From Paractinoplanes pyxinae (lineage in GTDB: Bacteria > Actinomycetota > Actinomycetes > Mycobacteriales > Micromonosporaceae): DNA of 64,000 nucleotides. The translations under genes were made by a program, and so were the position numbers. The stretch covers positions 806,001 to 870,000 of the forward strand of contig NZ_JAPNTZ010000001.1 in assembly GCF_026626335.1 (NCBI RefSeq), read 5' to 3'. Numbering within the stretch: the first letter of the stretch is position 1; each line of letters begins with the position of its first letter. This document shows, piece after piece, positions 23,867-32,214 of the stretch. The notes under the pieces were generated by a model. It made no database searches, was not told where the DNA came from, and saw only the letters and a list, made by a program, of their open reading frames with translations.

Positions 23867-25191
23867 TGCCCCGGCGACTGCCCATGGCCAGGCTTCCGGT
23901 CGTCCGCCGGGTCGGCGAGGGTGCGGCGGCAGGCGTCGGGGCGGTGGTAGCCGTGGCCGGTACGGCGTTCGTCGCGCTGCTGCTGCTCGACGCGCGGCGG
24001 CTGGGGCGGCTCGACCGTCTGACGGCGGCGGTCGTCGCGATGGCGGCCGGTGCGCCGGCCCGGCTCGCCGCGACGCCGTCGGGCGGTTTGCCGGTTGCTG
24101 TACACAGCCGGATCGATCTGACGCCGTTGGGGATCAGCGTGGTCGGAGCGGTCGTGCTGGGAGCGCTGGTGCTACGCCGAGGACGCGAGGGCTTGCTTCT
24201 CCGCGGCGCCTCGGCGGCGGTCGCCTTCACCGCAGGCATCGGGATGGCCGCCTGGACCGCACGTGGACATCTCACTCTGCCGACCGGCGCGTCTGGGGCA
24301 ATGGCGTCGCCGGCCTGCCTCACCGGCGGCGGATTGCCGGGCGGCCTCACGGGTGGCGAAGGGCTGCCAGGTGGCGGCGGGCTGTTGAGCGCGGGTGGGA
24401 GAGCCCTCGATGGTGGATTCGTCGTGGGTGTCGGCTCGGCGGTGTGGGGTGCGGCGTTCGGGGCGCTTGTCGTCGTCGGGTTGTGCTGGCTCGCTGCGCG
24501 GTTCCCGGCGGTCGCGGGCGGGCTGCGGGGTTTGCGGTGGCCGGCTGTCGGGGCTGCGGTCGTGCCCTTGGTCGGCGCATGGGTTGTCGGTGGGGCGGCG
24601 GCGGTCGGAGTCGGCTTGCTCGGGTTTCCTCTCGTCATGCTGAGCGGGCTGCCCTGGGACGTGCACACCGGCGGCATGCTCGCCTGCGTTCTGGACGGCG
24701 GAACTGAGTTACCGACGGGTGGCCCGTTGGTGCTGACATCCGCCGTCCTGGCGCTGGGCTTCGGCGTTGCGGTCACGGCCGGGATCTATCGCGGAAAGGG
24801 CTCGACTGCACATGTTGACTTGACTGACATGTTGATCCAGTCAACACAATCAACATGTCAGTCAACACGAGAGTCAACACATCCGGCGACGGCGGCGGCT
24901 GGAACCGCTGGTGCGGGCGCGCCGGGTGGTCGGGACCGGCCGTGGCGGGCGGCCCTCGTGCGGGCGGCCTCGGTTGGGCTGGCCGGGGGCGTACTGCTCG
25001 TCGTGCTGGCGGTGTTGGCGCGGGTGTCGGTCGGGCTTTCCGCTCAGGCCTTCATTCTTACCGTGCCGCTGGTTGACGTGCGTCTGGCGCCCGATCCGTG
25101 GGTTGCGCTCGGTGTCGGCTTGGTGGCGGGGGCGATGGGCAGTTTACTCGTGGCTGCGTTCGTAAGCTGGCGCCATGACGCCGCGCGATGA
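23866..25191 (+). CDS. Very hydrophobic multi-pass membrane protein (streptophobe-like)
   Basis: 441 residues, dominated by Ala, Gly, Val and Leu, with about ten membrane segments and short Gly-rich loops (GGGLPGGLTGGEGLPGGGG). It resembles the actinobacterial 'streptophobe' family as I remember it; function unknown. A cytosolic or external loop at ~315-345 is Ser/Thr/Gln-rich (LIQSTQSTCQSTREST) and encoded by AT-richer repeats unlike the rest of the gene. The start overlaps the permease stop and the 3' end overlaps the response regulator start by 17 bp, so it is translated as part of the ABC/two-component unit. Confidence 0.75.
   Translation: MPRRLPMARLPVVRRVGEGAAAGVGAVVAVAGTAFVALLLLDARRLGRLDRLTAAVVAMAAGAPARLAATPSGGLPVAVHSRIDLTPLGISVVGAVVLGALVLRRGREGLLLRGASAAVAFTAGIGMAAWTARGHLTLPTGASGAMASPACLTGGGLPGGLTGGEGLPGGGGLLSAGGRALDGGFVVGVGSAVWGAAFGALVVVGLCWLAARFPAVAGGLRGLRWPAVGAAVVPLVGAWVVGGAAAVGVGLLGFPLVMLSGLPWDVHTGGMLACVLDGGTELPTGGPLVLTSAVLALGFGVAVTAGIYRGKGSTAHVDLTDMLIQSTQSTCQSTRESTHPATAAAGTAGAGAPGGRDRPWRAALVRAASVGLAGGVLLVVLAVLARVSVGLSAQAFILTVPLVDVRLAPDPWVALGVGLVAGAMGSLLVAAFVSWRHDAAR
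24813..24880. repeat. AGTCAACA repeat array with a 17-bp inverted repeat
   Basis: Three direct copies of AGTCAACAC (24839-24847, 24860-24868, 24872-24880) and one inverted AGTCAACA (24813-24820) occur in 68 bp. Overlaid is a perfect inverted repeat, arms 24820-24836 (TTGACTGACATGTTGAT) and 24849-24865, with a 12-nt loop. The stretch is clearly AT-richer than its surroundings. It lies inside the streptophobe-like gene, about 300 bp before the response-regulator start. Confidence 0.85.
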
Positions 25192-25879
25192 ACGCCTGCT
25201 CGTGGTGGATGACGAGGCCACCGTACGGGAACTGCTTTCCGCGACTCTGCGGTTTGCCGGCTTCACCGTGAGCTCGGCCGGCACGGCCGCCGAGGCCATC
25301 GCCACGGCCACGGCGGAACCGCCGGACCTGGTGCTGCTCGACGTCATGCTGCCCGACATGGACGGCTTCGAAGTGGTCCGGCGGCTGCGCGAGCAACGCA
25401 CGCAGGGACGCAGCGGCCCGGTTCCCGTGCTTTTCCTGACCGCGCGCGACCGGCAGGCCGACAAGGTGACCGGCCTTTCGCTGGGCGCCGACGACTACGT
25501 GACCAAGCCGTTCGACCTGGAGGAACTGATCGCCCGGATCAACGCGATCCTCCGCCGCACCAGCGGTTCCCACGCGGGCGTGCTGACGGTGGGCGCGCTG
25601 AGCCTCGACGCCGAGGGGCACCAGGTCACCCGGCACGGGAAGCCCGTACGTGTCTCGCCCACCGAATTCCGGCTGCTGCGTTACCTGATGGAGAACGCCG
25701 GCCGCGTCGTCACAAAGGCGCAGATCCTCGAGCGGGTGTGGCACTACGACTTCGGCGGCGACGCCAGCATCGTCGACACGTACATCTCGTACCTGCGGCG
25801 CAAAGTCGACGCCGAGGAACCGAAAGTTATCCACACCGTGCACGGCGTCGGTTATGTGCTGCGGGAGCCTCGAACATGA
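25175..25879 (+). CDS. OmpR/PhoB-family response regulator
   Basis: 234 residues. Receiver domain (~8-125): the acidic pair in VVDDEATV, phosphoacceptor Asp in LVLLDVMLPDMDG, Thr in LFLTARD and Lys in YVTKPFDLEEL. C-terminal winged helix (~135-232) with VSPTEFRLLRYLMENAGRVV and SIVDTYISYLRRKVD. It is activated by the kinase encoded next (ATGA overlap) and probably controls this operon. It starts inside the previous gene (17-bp overlap). Confidence 0.93.
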   Translation: MTPRDERLLVVDDEATVRELLSATLRFAGFTVSSAGTAAEAIATATAEPPDLVLLDVMLPDMDGFEVVRRLREQRTQGRSGPVPVLFLTARDRQADKVTGLSLGADDYVTKPFDLEELIARINAILRRTSGSHAGVLTVGALSLDAEGHQVTRHGKPVRVSPTEFRLLRYLMENAGRVVTKAQILERVWHYDFGGDASIVDTYISYLRRKVDAEEPKVIHTVHGVGYVLREPRT

Positions 25880-27306
25880 GCTTGCGTGTACGACTTCTGC
25901 TCATCACCACCGCCCTGCTGCTCGCCGGGCTGGCCCTGGCCGGCGCGGTCGTGTCCAGCCGGCTCGAGCACTACCAGCTGCAGCGGCTCGACACCCAGCT
26001 GAGCTCGCTCACGTCGCTGATCTCGTCGATCCCGGGCGCCGGCCCTCGGCCCGAGCCCGTCGCCAACCCTGATCTGCTCGACTCCGCACTCGATCTGATC
26101 GGTGCGCCGTACCTCGTCTATGTGGCACCGGACGGCCAGGTGATCGAAGGCATCCGCTCGTCCAAGCTCGATCGGGCCGGTCTTCCGGCCGCGGCCGACC
26201 TGCGCGCGCTTCCCACCGACGGAAGGGGCGTCTTCCTGCCGGCGGCCGACGGCTCGGACCGCTGGCGGGCCGTCGCCGAGCACACCACGGGCTGGAACGG
26301 GACGGTGATCGCGGCGGCGCCGATGGCCGAGGCCGACGCCACGGTCGCCCAGCTCCGCACGACCAGCCTGGCCGGCGGCGGAGCGCTGCTCGTCGTACTG
26401 ACCGGCCTGGCTTGGTTCGCCCTCGGCCGGGGCCTGCGGCCGCTGCGCCGCATCGAGCACACCGCGGCCGCTATCGCCGCCGGCGACCTGACCCGCCGCG
26501 TGCCCGAGCTGGCCGCGCCCGGCACCGAGATCGGTCACCTGGCGGGCTCGCTCAACACGATGCTGGGCCAGCTGGAACGCGCCTTCGCCGACCGGGCCGC
26601 CTCGGAGGCGCGGATGCGGACCTTCGTGTCGGACGTGAGCCACGAATTGCGTACGCCATTGTTTGTCATCAAAGGTTCGACCGACCTGCATCGCATGGGC
26701 GCCCTGGCCGAGCCGGCCGACGCCGACGAGGCCATGCGCCGCATCGAGCGCGAGGCGACCCGCCTGACCGCGCTCACGGAAGACCTGCTCCTGCTGGCCC
26801 AGCTCGACGACGCGCCCGAGGGCCAGCTCGACCGCGCCCCGATGGACCTGCGCACGCTGGCCACCGACGCCCGGCACGATTTGCACGCGCTCGACCCGTC
26901 CCGCCCGGTCGAGCTGACCGGTCCCGCCGGCGCCGGCCCGCCCGGCCCGGCCCCGGTCGACGCCGACGAGGCTCGCCTGCGCCAGGTGGTCGCCAATCTG
27001 GTCGGGAACGCGGTCGCCCACACACCGCCCGGCACGGCCGTACGCATCGGGGTGGGCATTGTGGATAACCGGGCCGTCCTGGACGTCATCGACGACGGCC
27101 CCGGCATGGCAGCGGATCAGGCCGCCCGGGTGTTCGACCGCTTCTACCGTACGGACCGGTCCCGCACCCGAACCGGCGGCGCCTACGCCGGGCTGGGCCT
27201 CTCCATCGCCCGCTCGCTGGCCCGCGCCCACGGAGGCGACATCGAGCTGGAAACCGCCGTGGGCAAAGGCTCCCGCTTCCGCCTGTCCCTGCCGGCGACG
27301 CCGTAA
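25876..27306 (+). CDS. Sensor histidine kinase
   Basis: 476 residues. TM1 at ~5-25, an extracytoplasmic sensor of ~130 residues, TM2 at ~160-180, HAMP (IEHTAAAIAAGDLTRRVP), H-box with the phosphorylated His in DVSHELRTPLFVIKG, N-box VVANLVGNAVAHT, G1 DDGPGMA, F-box FDRFYR and G2 AGLGLSIA. A complete orthodox kinase, the partner of the regulator at 25175. Given the upstream exporter, it may sense a cell-envelope agent (inference). Confidence 0.93.
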   Translation: MSLRVRLLLITTALLLAGLALAGAVVSSRLEHYQLQRLDTQLSSLTSLISSIPGAGPRPEPVANPDLLDSALDLIGAPYLVYVAPDGQVIEGIRSSKLDRAGLPAAADLRALPTDGRGVFLPAADGSDRWRAVAEHTTGWNGTVIAAAPMAEADATVAQLRTTSLAGGGALLVVLTGLAWFALGRGLRPLRRIEHTAAAIAAGDLTRRVPELAAPGTEIGHLAGSLNTMLGQLERAFADRAASEARMRTFVSDVSHELRTPLFVIKGSTDLHRMGALAEPADADEAMRRIEREATRLTALTEDLLLLAQLDDAPEGQLDRAPMDLRTLATDARHDLHALDPSRPVELTGPAGAGPPGPAPVDADEARLRQVVANLVGNAVAHTPPGTAVRIGVGIVDNRAVLDVIDDGPGMAADQAARVFDRFYRTDRSRTRTGGAYAGLGLSIARSLARAHGGDIELETAVGKGSRFRLSLPATP

Positions 27307-27488
27307 TTGCGTTGTGGCCGGCCGCCACTCCTGTCACTCTGATCTTGGCCCCGGCGGCTTCAGAAGAAAGCGCTCACGCAGCGGGTGCATTGGCCGTCCA
27401 ACCACGCTGATCCGCTGCTCTCCCGGCGTCCGATCCTTCACATCGGAACCGCTACGGGGCCACCCTTACGTTCTTTCAGAGGTGAACC

Positions 27489-28301
27489 ATGTCCAAGACC
27501 CACGAGGTGATCGTCCACAGCGGATACCGCGGTCTTCGTTACTCCGACGGCCGATTCGTCGACGTGCTCGAGCCCGGCCGCTACGAGCTGCCCAAGCGAC
27601 GCTTCCCCGGGCAGCGCATCCCGCGCGTCGCGATCGTGCCGCTCGACGTGCGCGAGCGCGAGCTCAACATCAAGGGCCAGGAGATCCTGACCGCCGACAA
27701 AGTTGCCGTACGGGTCAACATCGTCACGCACTTCCGGGTGATCGACCCGCAGGCCGCCGTCGAGCAGGTCGCCGACTACGAGGACCGCATCTACAGCGAC
27801 GTGCAGCTGGCCGCGCGGCGCTCGCTCGCGTCCATGACCCTCGAGGCCATCCTGACCAACCGCAACCAGCTCAGCGAGGACATCCTGCGCGACGTCGAGG
27901 GCGTCTCGGCTGGGTACGGCGTGCAGATCATCCGGGCCGACGTGAAGGACCTGGCCTTCCCGGGCAACCTGCAGGAGATCATGAACCGGGTCCTCACGGC
28001 GCAGCGCATGGCCGAGGCCCAGATGGTCGAGGCCCGTACGCGGGCCGAGCGCGAGACGCTGGAGGCCGAGTCCGAGGCGAGCGCGAAGCGGGTCGCCGCC
28101 GAGGCCGACGCCGAGGCCAAGCGCATCCGGGCCGACGCCGAGGTGGACGCGCTGCGCCGGCTGGCCGCCGCGGCCGAGGCGTACGCGCAGCACCCGGCGC
28201 TGCTGCGGCTGCGCGAGCTCGAGACCCTGGGCACCCTGGGCACGAACGCCGCCGCGCGCCTGTACATCGGCTTCGACAAGCACGCCGACCTGGGCGAGTA
28301 A
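27489..28301 (+). CDS. SPFH/band-7 (slipin-like) protein
   Basis: 270 residues. The SPFH domain covers ~5-175 (ILTADKVAVRVNIVTHFRV, ARRSLASMTLEAILTNRNQL, YGVQIIRADVKDLAFP). It is followed by a charged Ala/Glu coiled coil (~185-230) that drives oligomerisation. There is no N-terminal membrane helix, unlike most stomatins, so it may attach to the membrane peripherally. SD AGAGGTGAA is just upstream. The 180 bp before it hold no gene I can see. Confidence 0.87.
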   Translation: MSKTHEVIVHSGYRGLRYSDGRFVDVLEPGRYELPKRRFPGQRIPRVAIVPLDVRERELNIKGQEILTADKVAVRVNIVTHFRVIDPQAAVEQVADYEDRIYSDVQLAARRSLASMTLEAILTNRNQLSEDILRDVEGVSAGYGVQIIRADVKDLAFPGNLQEIMNRVLTAQRMAEAQMVEARTRAERETLEAESEASAKRVAAEADAEAKRIRADAEVDALRRLAAAAEAYAQHPALLRLRELETLGTLGTNAAARLYIGFDKHADLGE

Positions 28302-28371
28302 GGCGGGTAGCCCAGGCTGGCGCGGGCTTCGTAAGCTGTCGCGCGATGTGTCGCCGCGGCGGAGGTGGAGC

Positions 28372-29631
28372 GTGAAGGTACGGGTTCGAGGCCTGGTCCT
28401 GGCCCTGTTCATCGCGCTGGCCGGCGCGTACGTCGGCGCCTTCGCCGCGGCGCGGATCGGCATCGAGCACGTGCCGCCGCTGCAGGCCGAGGGCCTGGCC
28501 GCCACCGCGTTCCCCGGGCTGCGGGTCTTCGGTGGCGGCGAGCCCGAGGCGATCGAGCCGTTCGGCGACGGCGAGGGCGTCAAGTACGGTTCGGTGGCCT
28601 ACTGGGTCAAGCACACCGACGCGACCCGGGACGTGGCGACGTACGCGGCGGGCGCACGCGACCGGCTGGCCGCCGCCGGCTGGCAGATCCACGACTTCAC
28701 CGTGCCCGCGCCCGAGCCGCTGGTCGACGGCGGCGCGCAGTACGAGGCCACCTTCTGGGCCACCAAGCCCGGCCTGATCCTCAACTTCTCCGATTACTAC
28801 TGGACGGGCCGCCCCTCGTACGACTCGCCGGGCGCGGCCGCGTTCGACATCTGGCGGTCGCCGCCCTCATGGATCACCACCGTGACGTGGGGCGGAGCGG
28901 TCGCCGGCGGGCTGGTGGCGCTGCTGCTCACCTGGTGGGTGAGCCGTCACGCCGGCCGGGCCCGCCCGTTCGTGGCCGGGGCGGCCGTCGTGGCGCTGGT
29001 CTTCCTGCTGCCGAGCACGATGCGGCCGGGCGAGGAGATGCCCGGCGACAGCCCGTGGTGGGGCGGCTTCTACAACCTCGGGTTCGGGCCGGCCCTGCTC
29101 TCGGCGTTCATCGCGGGCCTGATCCTGGTGGTCACCCTCGCCCAGACCCGGCCGGTGCGGGCCGCGCTGAGTTTCGCTGCCGGGCTGGTCCGGCGGTGGC
29201 CCAAGGCGGCGGTCGCGGCCGTGGTGCTCGTGGCGCTCGCGTTCGTGGTGCCCGGTGTGCTGCGGCAAAGCGGCGTGACCGGCCCGGCCTGCCGCCCGGC
29301 TGGACTCCCGGCCGAGGCGCCCGCCACTGAGACCCGTACCAGCAAGCACGTGAAGATCTTTGTCAGCAACACCGCCACCGAGCAGGAGCGCGCCCTGATC
29401 GACGCGGCGATCTTCCGCAGCCGGTCGGGGAGCCTGGGCGAGCTGATCTGGCAGCCGGATTCGGCGGGCTTCCGCGAGACGTACTGCGCCGGCGGTTCCG
29501 TCCCGAAGGACGCCGTGGCCGCGCTGCCGTACTACTTCGACGTCGAGCTGGCCAACCCGGCCTATCTGCCCGCCCTCACCGAGGAGGTGACGGGCCTGGC
29601 CGGCGTGCTGGCCGTCCATCGCACACCGTGA
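28372..29631 (+). CDS. Polytopic membrane protein with FtsX-like C-terminal domain
   Basis: 419 residues from GTG 28372 with a strong SD (GGAGG). TM1 at ~6-27, a ~140-residue external domain, four further membrane helices at ~165-310, then a ~95-residue C-terminal domain. The last part (HVKIFVSNTATEQERALIDA, then PYYFDVELANPAYLPALTEE and VTGLAGVLAVH) has the strand pattern of the FtsX extracellular domain and sits after the last TM, so outside. FtsX itself has a different topology, so this is not FtsX. Function unknown. Confidence 0.65.
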   Translation: MKVRVRGLVLALFIALAGAYVGAFAAARIGIEHVPPLQAEGLAATAFPGLRVFGGGEPEAIEPFGDGEGVKYGSVAYWVKHTDATRDVATYAAGARDRLAAAGWQIHDFTVPAPEPLVDGGAQYEATFWATKPGLILNFSDYYWTGRPSYDSPGAAAFDIWRSPPSWITTVTWGGAVAGGLVALLLTWWVSRHAGRARPFVAGAAVVALVFLLPSTMRPGEEMPGDSPWWGGFYNLGFGPALLSAFIAGLILVVTLAQTRPVRAALSFAAGLVRRWPKAAVAAVVLVALAFVVPGVLRQSGVTGPACRPAGLPAEAPATETRTSKHVKIFVSNTATEQERALIDAAIFRSRSGSLGELIWQPDSAGFRETYCAGGSVPKDAVAALPYYFDVELANPAYLPALTEEVTGLAGVLAVHRTP

Positions 29632-30195
29632 GTTCGCCTCGATGTCAGAAAAGCGAGCCGCGGCGGTTCTAGCGTGTCGCCGGGCGCAGATTGATGGTTG
29701 TGGATGCCCTGGCCGCACTGCTCGAGCCCGGCCGTTACATCCTGCGCCTTCTGCCCGACGACGGCTGTCGCGCGGTCGCCGAGTCGGCTCCATTCACGAC
29801 TCGCCGGGCTCTCTTAGCAAAAACGGGGGAGGCGCGCCGGTCAACGGCGTAATGCAAGCCGAACCGCCGCCCGATGCGCGCCGTGGGGTCAGGATGCGTC
29901 GAGCCCTTCGGCGGCCAAGATCAAGACGTTTGACGCTGGTCCAAATGTCCTGAATGCACCATTCTTGAATCAGCTCCGGATGACGGCGTCGCACCCTTTC
30001 GGACACAGGACCAATGGCCGGAAGTCCGGGCTCGCTGTGCGAGGCAGGCCCGGCTCCGCGGTTCGACGCCGGCGTCCGGAGCCCCTTTGCCTTATCAATC
30101 TTCCGTGTCGGTTATCACCATGCCGACGCACCCATTGACGTTCTCGGCCGTCGATGGAAAAGATGGCCTTCCGGAAGCGGAAGGGGCATCGTGTC
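29632..30195. other. Intergenic region, no clear gene
   Basis: This is 564 bp without a convincing gene. One plus-strand frame at 29694-29852 (52 codons, MVVDALAALLEPGRYIL onwards) has coding-like composition in its first half and could be the decayed 5' remnant of a gene. The stretch 29900-30150 has lower GC than the window average, fitting a promoter region for the deacetylase gene downstream. I see no structured RNA or repeat. Confidence 0.4.
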
Positions 30196-30876
30196 ATGGC
30201 GAAATTGATCGCGTTGCTGGGGGCCGGTGCCCTGATTCTGGGCTTTGCTCAGGCGAATCCGCCGACGACTGAGGCGCCGGCAACCGTTACGGTGGCCGCC
30301 GCGACTGTTCAGGCGTCGGCCGCGCGCAAAACTGTCGCGCTGACCTTCGATGACGGACCGTCCAAGTACACGCCGCAGATTCTCGACATTCTGCGGCGGA
30401 ACAAGGTCAAGGCGACGTTCTGCATGCTCGGGAACAATGCCGGATCGTACAAGAAAACCGCGAAGCGCATCGTCCGGGAAGGGCATCGCGTCTGCAATCA
30501 CAGCCGCAATCATGCCGATTTCACGACGCTGTCCACCAGCGCGGCGCGTTCGCAGGTGGTGTGGACCCAGCGAAAGATCAAGAAAGTGACGGGCCGCACG
30601 CCGCACGTTTTCCGTTTCCCGTACGGGTCGAGCAACTCCCGCACCCGGGCCGTCGTCCGTGACGAGGGGCTGCGCATCGTCGGCTGGACGGTCGACACCC
30701 GCGACTGGAGCCGCCCCGGCACGTCCACAATCGTCAGCCGGGCCGTCGGCAAGACCCGCCCCGGCGGCGTCATCCTCATGCACGACGGCGGCGGCAACCG
30801 CAGCCAGAGCGTCGCCGCCCTCGACAAAATATTCAAGCGCCTGAAGGCCAAGGGCTACACGTTCGTCCTGGCCTGA
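30196..30876 (+). CDS. Secreted NodB-type polysaccharide deacetylase (CE4)
   Basis: 226 residues from ATG 30196 (AGCGGAAGGGG upstream; in-frame ATGs at 30154 and 30163 lack an SD). Signal peptide MAKLIALLGAGALILGFAQA. CE4 motifs in order: TFDDGPS (catalytic base and metal Asp), NHSRNHADFTTL (HxxxH-type metal ligands), RFPYGSSN, GWTVDTRDWS and LMHDGGGNR (catalytic His). It removes N-acetyl groups from chitin-like polymers or peptidoglycan outside the cell. It stands alone and ends at a clear terminator. Confidence 0.92.
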   Translation: MAKLIALLGAGALILGFAQANPPTTEAPATVTVAAATVQASAARKTVALTFDDGPSKYTPQILDILRRNKVKATFCMLGNNAGSYKKTAKRIVREGHRVCNHSRNHADFTTLSTSAARSQVVWTQRKIKKVTGRTPHVFRFPYGSSNSRTRAVVRDEGLRIVGWTVDTRDWSRPGTSTIVSRAVGKTRPGGVILMHDGGGNRSQSVAALDKIFKRLKAKGYTFVLA

Positions 30877-30893
30877 GGTCTTTCGTCAAAGGG

Positions 30894-30921
30894 GGGTGGG
30901 GTTTTCCCCACCTCTTTCTCT
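30894..30921 (+). terminator. Intrinsic terminator after the deacetylase
   Basis: Stem GGTGGGG (30895-30901), TTTT loop, CCCCACC (30906-30912), followed by a T-rich tail (TCTTTCTCTC). This is a classical factor-independent terminator, unusual in having a T-run in this GC-rich genome. Confidence 0.85.
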
Positions 30922-30969
30922 CCGGTCTGCCGGATGGCTCCGCCAAGATCACCGGAGAAGCATGGCCGC

Positions 30970-32214
30970 ATGGTGATTTCCCCCCTCGTGGGCCTGCGGA
31001 CGGCGGTGGCCGGGCGCGATCGCGGGCCGGTCGGCCATCCGCTGCTCAGCGGGGTGTTCGTCGCCGCGGCGCTGGGCTCGGCGCTCCTGGTCTACGTCAA
31101 CACCGGCGGGGTTGAGCTGGTCGTCGTCCAGATCGCGCTGGCTGCCGGGGTAGCGGTGCCGATAGCGCTGCTGCCGCACCGGCCGCTGATCGCGTGGCGG
31201 CTCGCCATGGTGGCGACGCTGCTCAACCTGCCGCGCGAGGTCGCTCCCGACGGGCTGTCCTGGCCCTGGCATCCGCTGCAGCTTGTCGTTCTGCCCGCGC
31301 TGGTGCTGTTCATCGCGCTCGTCCACCGGGGTGCGACGGTGATCTGGGTCGTTCTGCTCACGTCCGCGACGACGATGGGCCACCTCGAGCCGTCCCGGGC
31401 GCTACCCGTGGCGGCCTCGGTCGTCGTGCTCGCCGTGGTGGGCGACCAGGTGCGCCGCCGCGTCGAGGCCCAGCACAGCCTGGTCGCCGAGCGGAAGCTG
31501 ACCGCGGCCGAGCAGGAACGCAGCGCCGTCCTGGAAGAGCGCGTCCGCATCGCCCGCGAGATGCACGACGTGGTGGCCCACCACATGTCCATGATCGCCG
31601 TCCGGGCCGAGACGGCGCCCTACCGGCTGAGCGGCGAGCCCGAGACGCGCGACGCCGAGTTCGTGGCGATCGCCGGCGCCTCGCGGGCCGCCCTGCAAGA
31701 CATGCGCCGCCTGCTGGGCGTGCTGCGCAGCGAGTCCGCGGACGCCGACGCGACGACGCCGTCACCGGGCCTGGCCGACCTGGCGGCCATGGTGTCCGCC
31801 GCCACCGCGTCCGGGCTGCGGGTCGTGCTTCAGGCGCAACCGCCGGTCGGGCGTGCTGCGGCCGCCGTTCCGCCGCTGGTCGGGCAGGCCGCCTATCGCA
31901 TCGTCCAAGAGGGGCTGTCCAATGCAACACGGCACGCTCCCGGCTCGGTCGTGCGGGTCAGCGTGACTGCGGACGACGCGGCGGTGCGGGTCCGGGTGCA
32001 CAACACCGCTCCGGCTGGGCCCGTCTCCCGGTCGCGCGGCGGCGGCCACGGCATCAGAGGCATGCGCGAGCGGGCCGGCGCCCTGGGCGGCACACTTTCC
32101 GCGGGCCCGGCCGATGGCGGCGGCTACAACGTGCACGCGGTGCTGCCGCTCGCCGCGGGGGAGGGCCGGCTCAGAGCCCCGGGAAGCCGCTCAGCAGTTG
32201 GCGCAGGTGCATGA
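30970..32214 (+). CDS. NarL-type sensor histidine kinase, no adjacent regulator
   Basis: 414 residues from ATG 30970 (GGAGAAG upstream; ATG 30934 is less likely). Four to five membrane helices (~20-160), then a HisKA_3 domain with REMHDVVAHHMSMIAVR and an HATPase_c domain with YRIVQEGLSNATRHA and GHGIRGMRERAGALGG. Such kinases are normally followed by a LuxR-type response regulator; here an opposite-strand arginase-like gene follows and overlaps the 3' end by 44 bp. The last ~15 residues look like read-on. Orphan or separated from its partner. Confidence 0.87.
   Translation: MVISPLVGLRTAVAGRDRGPVGHPLLSGVFVAAALGSALLVYVNTGGVELVVVQIALAAGVAVPIALLPHRPLIAWRLAMVATLLNLPREVAPDGLSWPWHPLQLVVLPALVLFIALVHRGATVIWVVLLTSATTMGHLEPSRALPVAASVVVLAVVGDQVRRRVEAQHSLVAERKLTAAEQERSAVLEERVRIAREMHDVVAHHMSMIAVRAETAPYRLSGEPETRDAEFVAIAGASRAALQDMRRLLGVLRSESADADATTPSPGLADLAAMVSAATASGLRVVLQAQPPVGRAAAAVPPLVGQAAYRIVQEGLSNATRHAPGSVVRVSVTADDAAVRVRVHNTAPAGPVSRSRGGGHGIRGMRERAGALGGTLSAGPADGGGYNVHAVLPLAAGEGRLRAPGSRSAVGAGA

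Noticed and set aside
29900..30150. Structured RNA before the NodB deacetylase
   Set aside because: Lower GC and a few short stems, but no known riboswitch motif and no repeat of the pattern elsewhere in the window.
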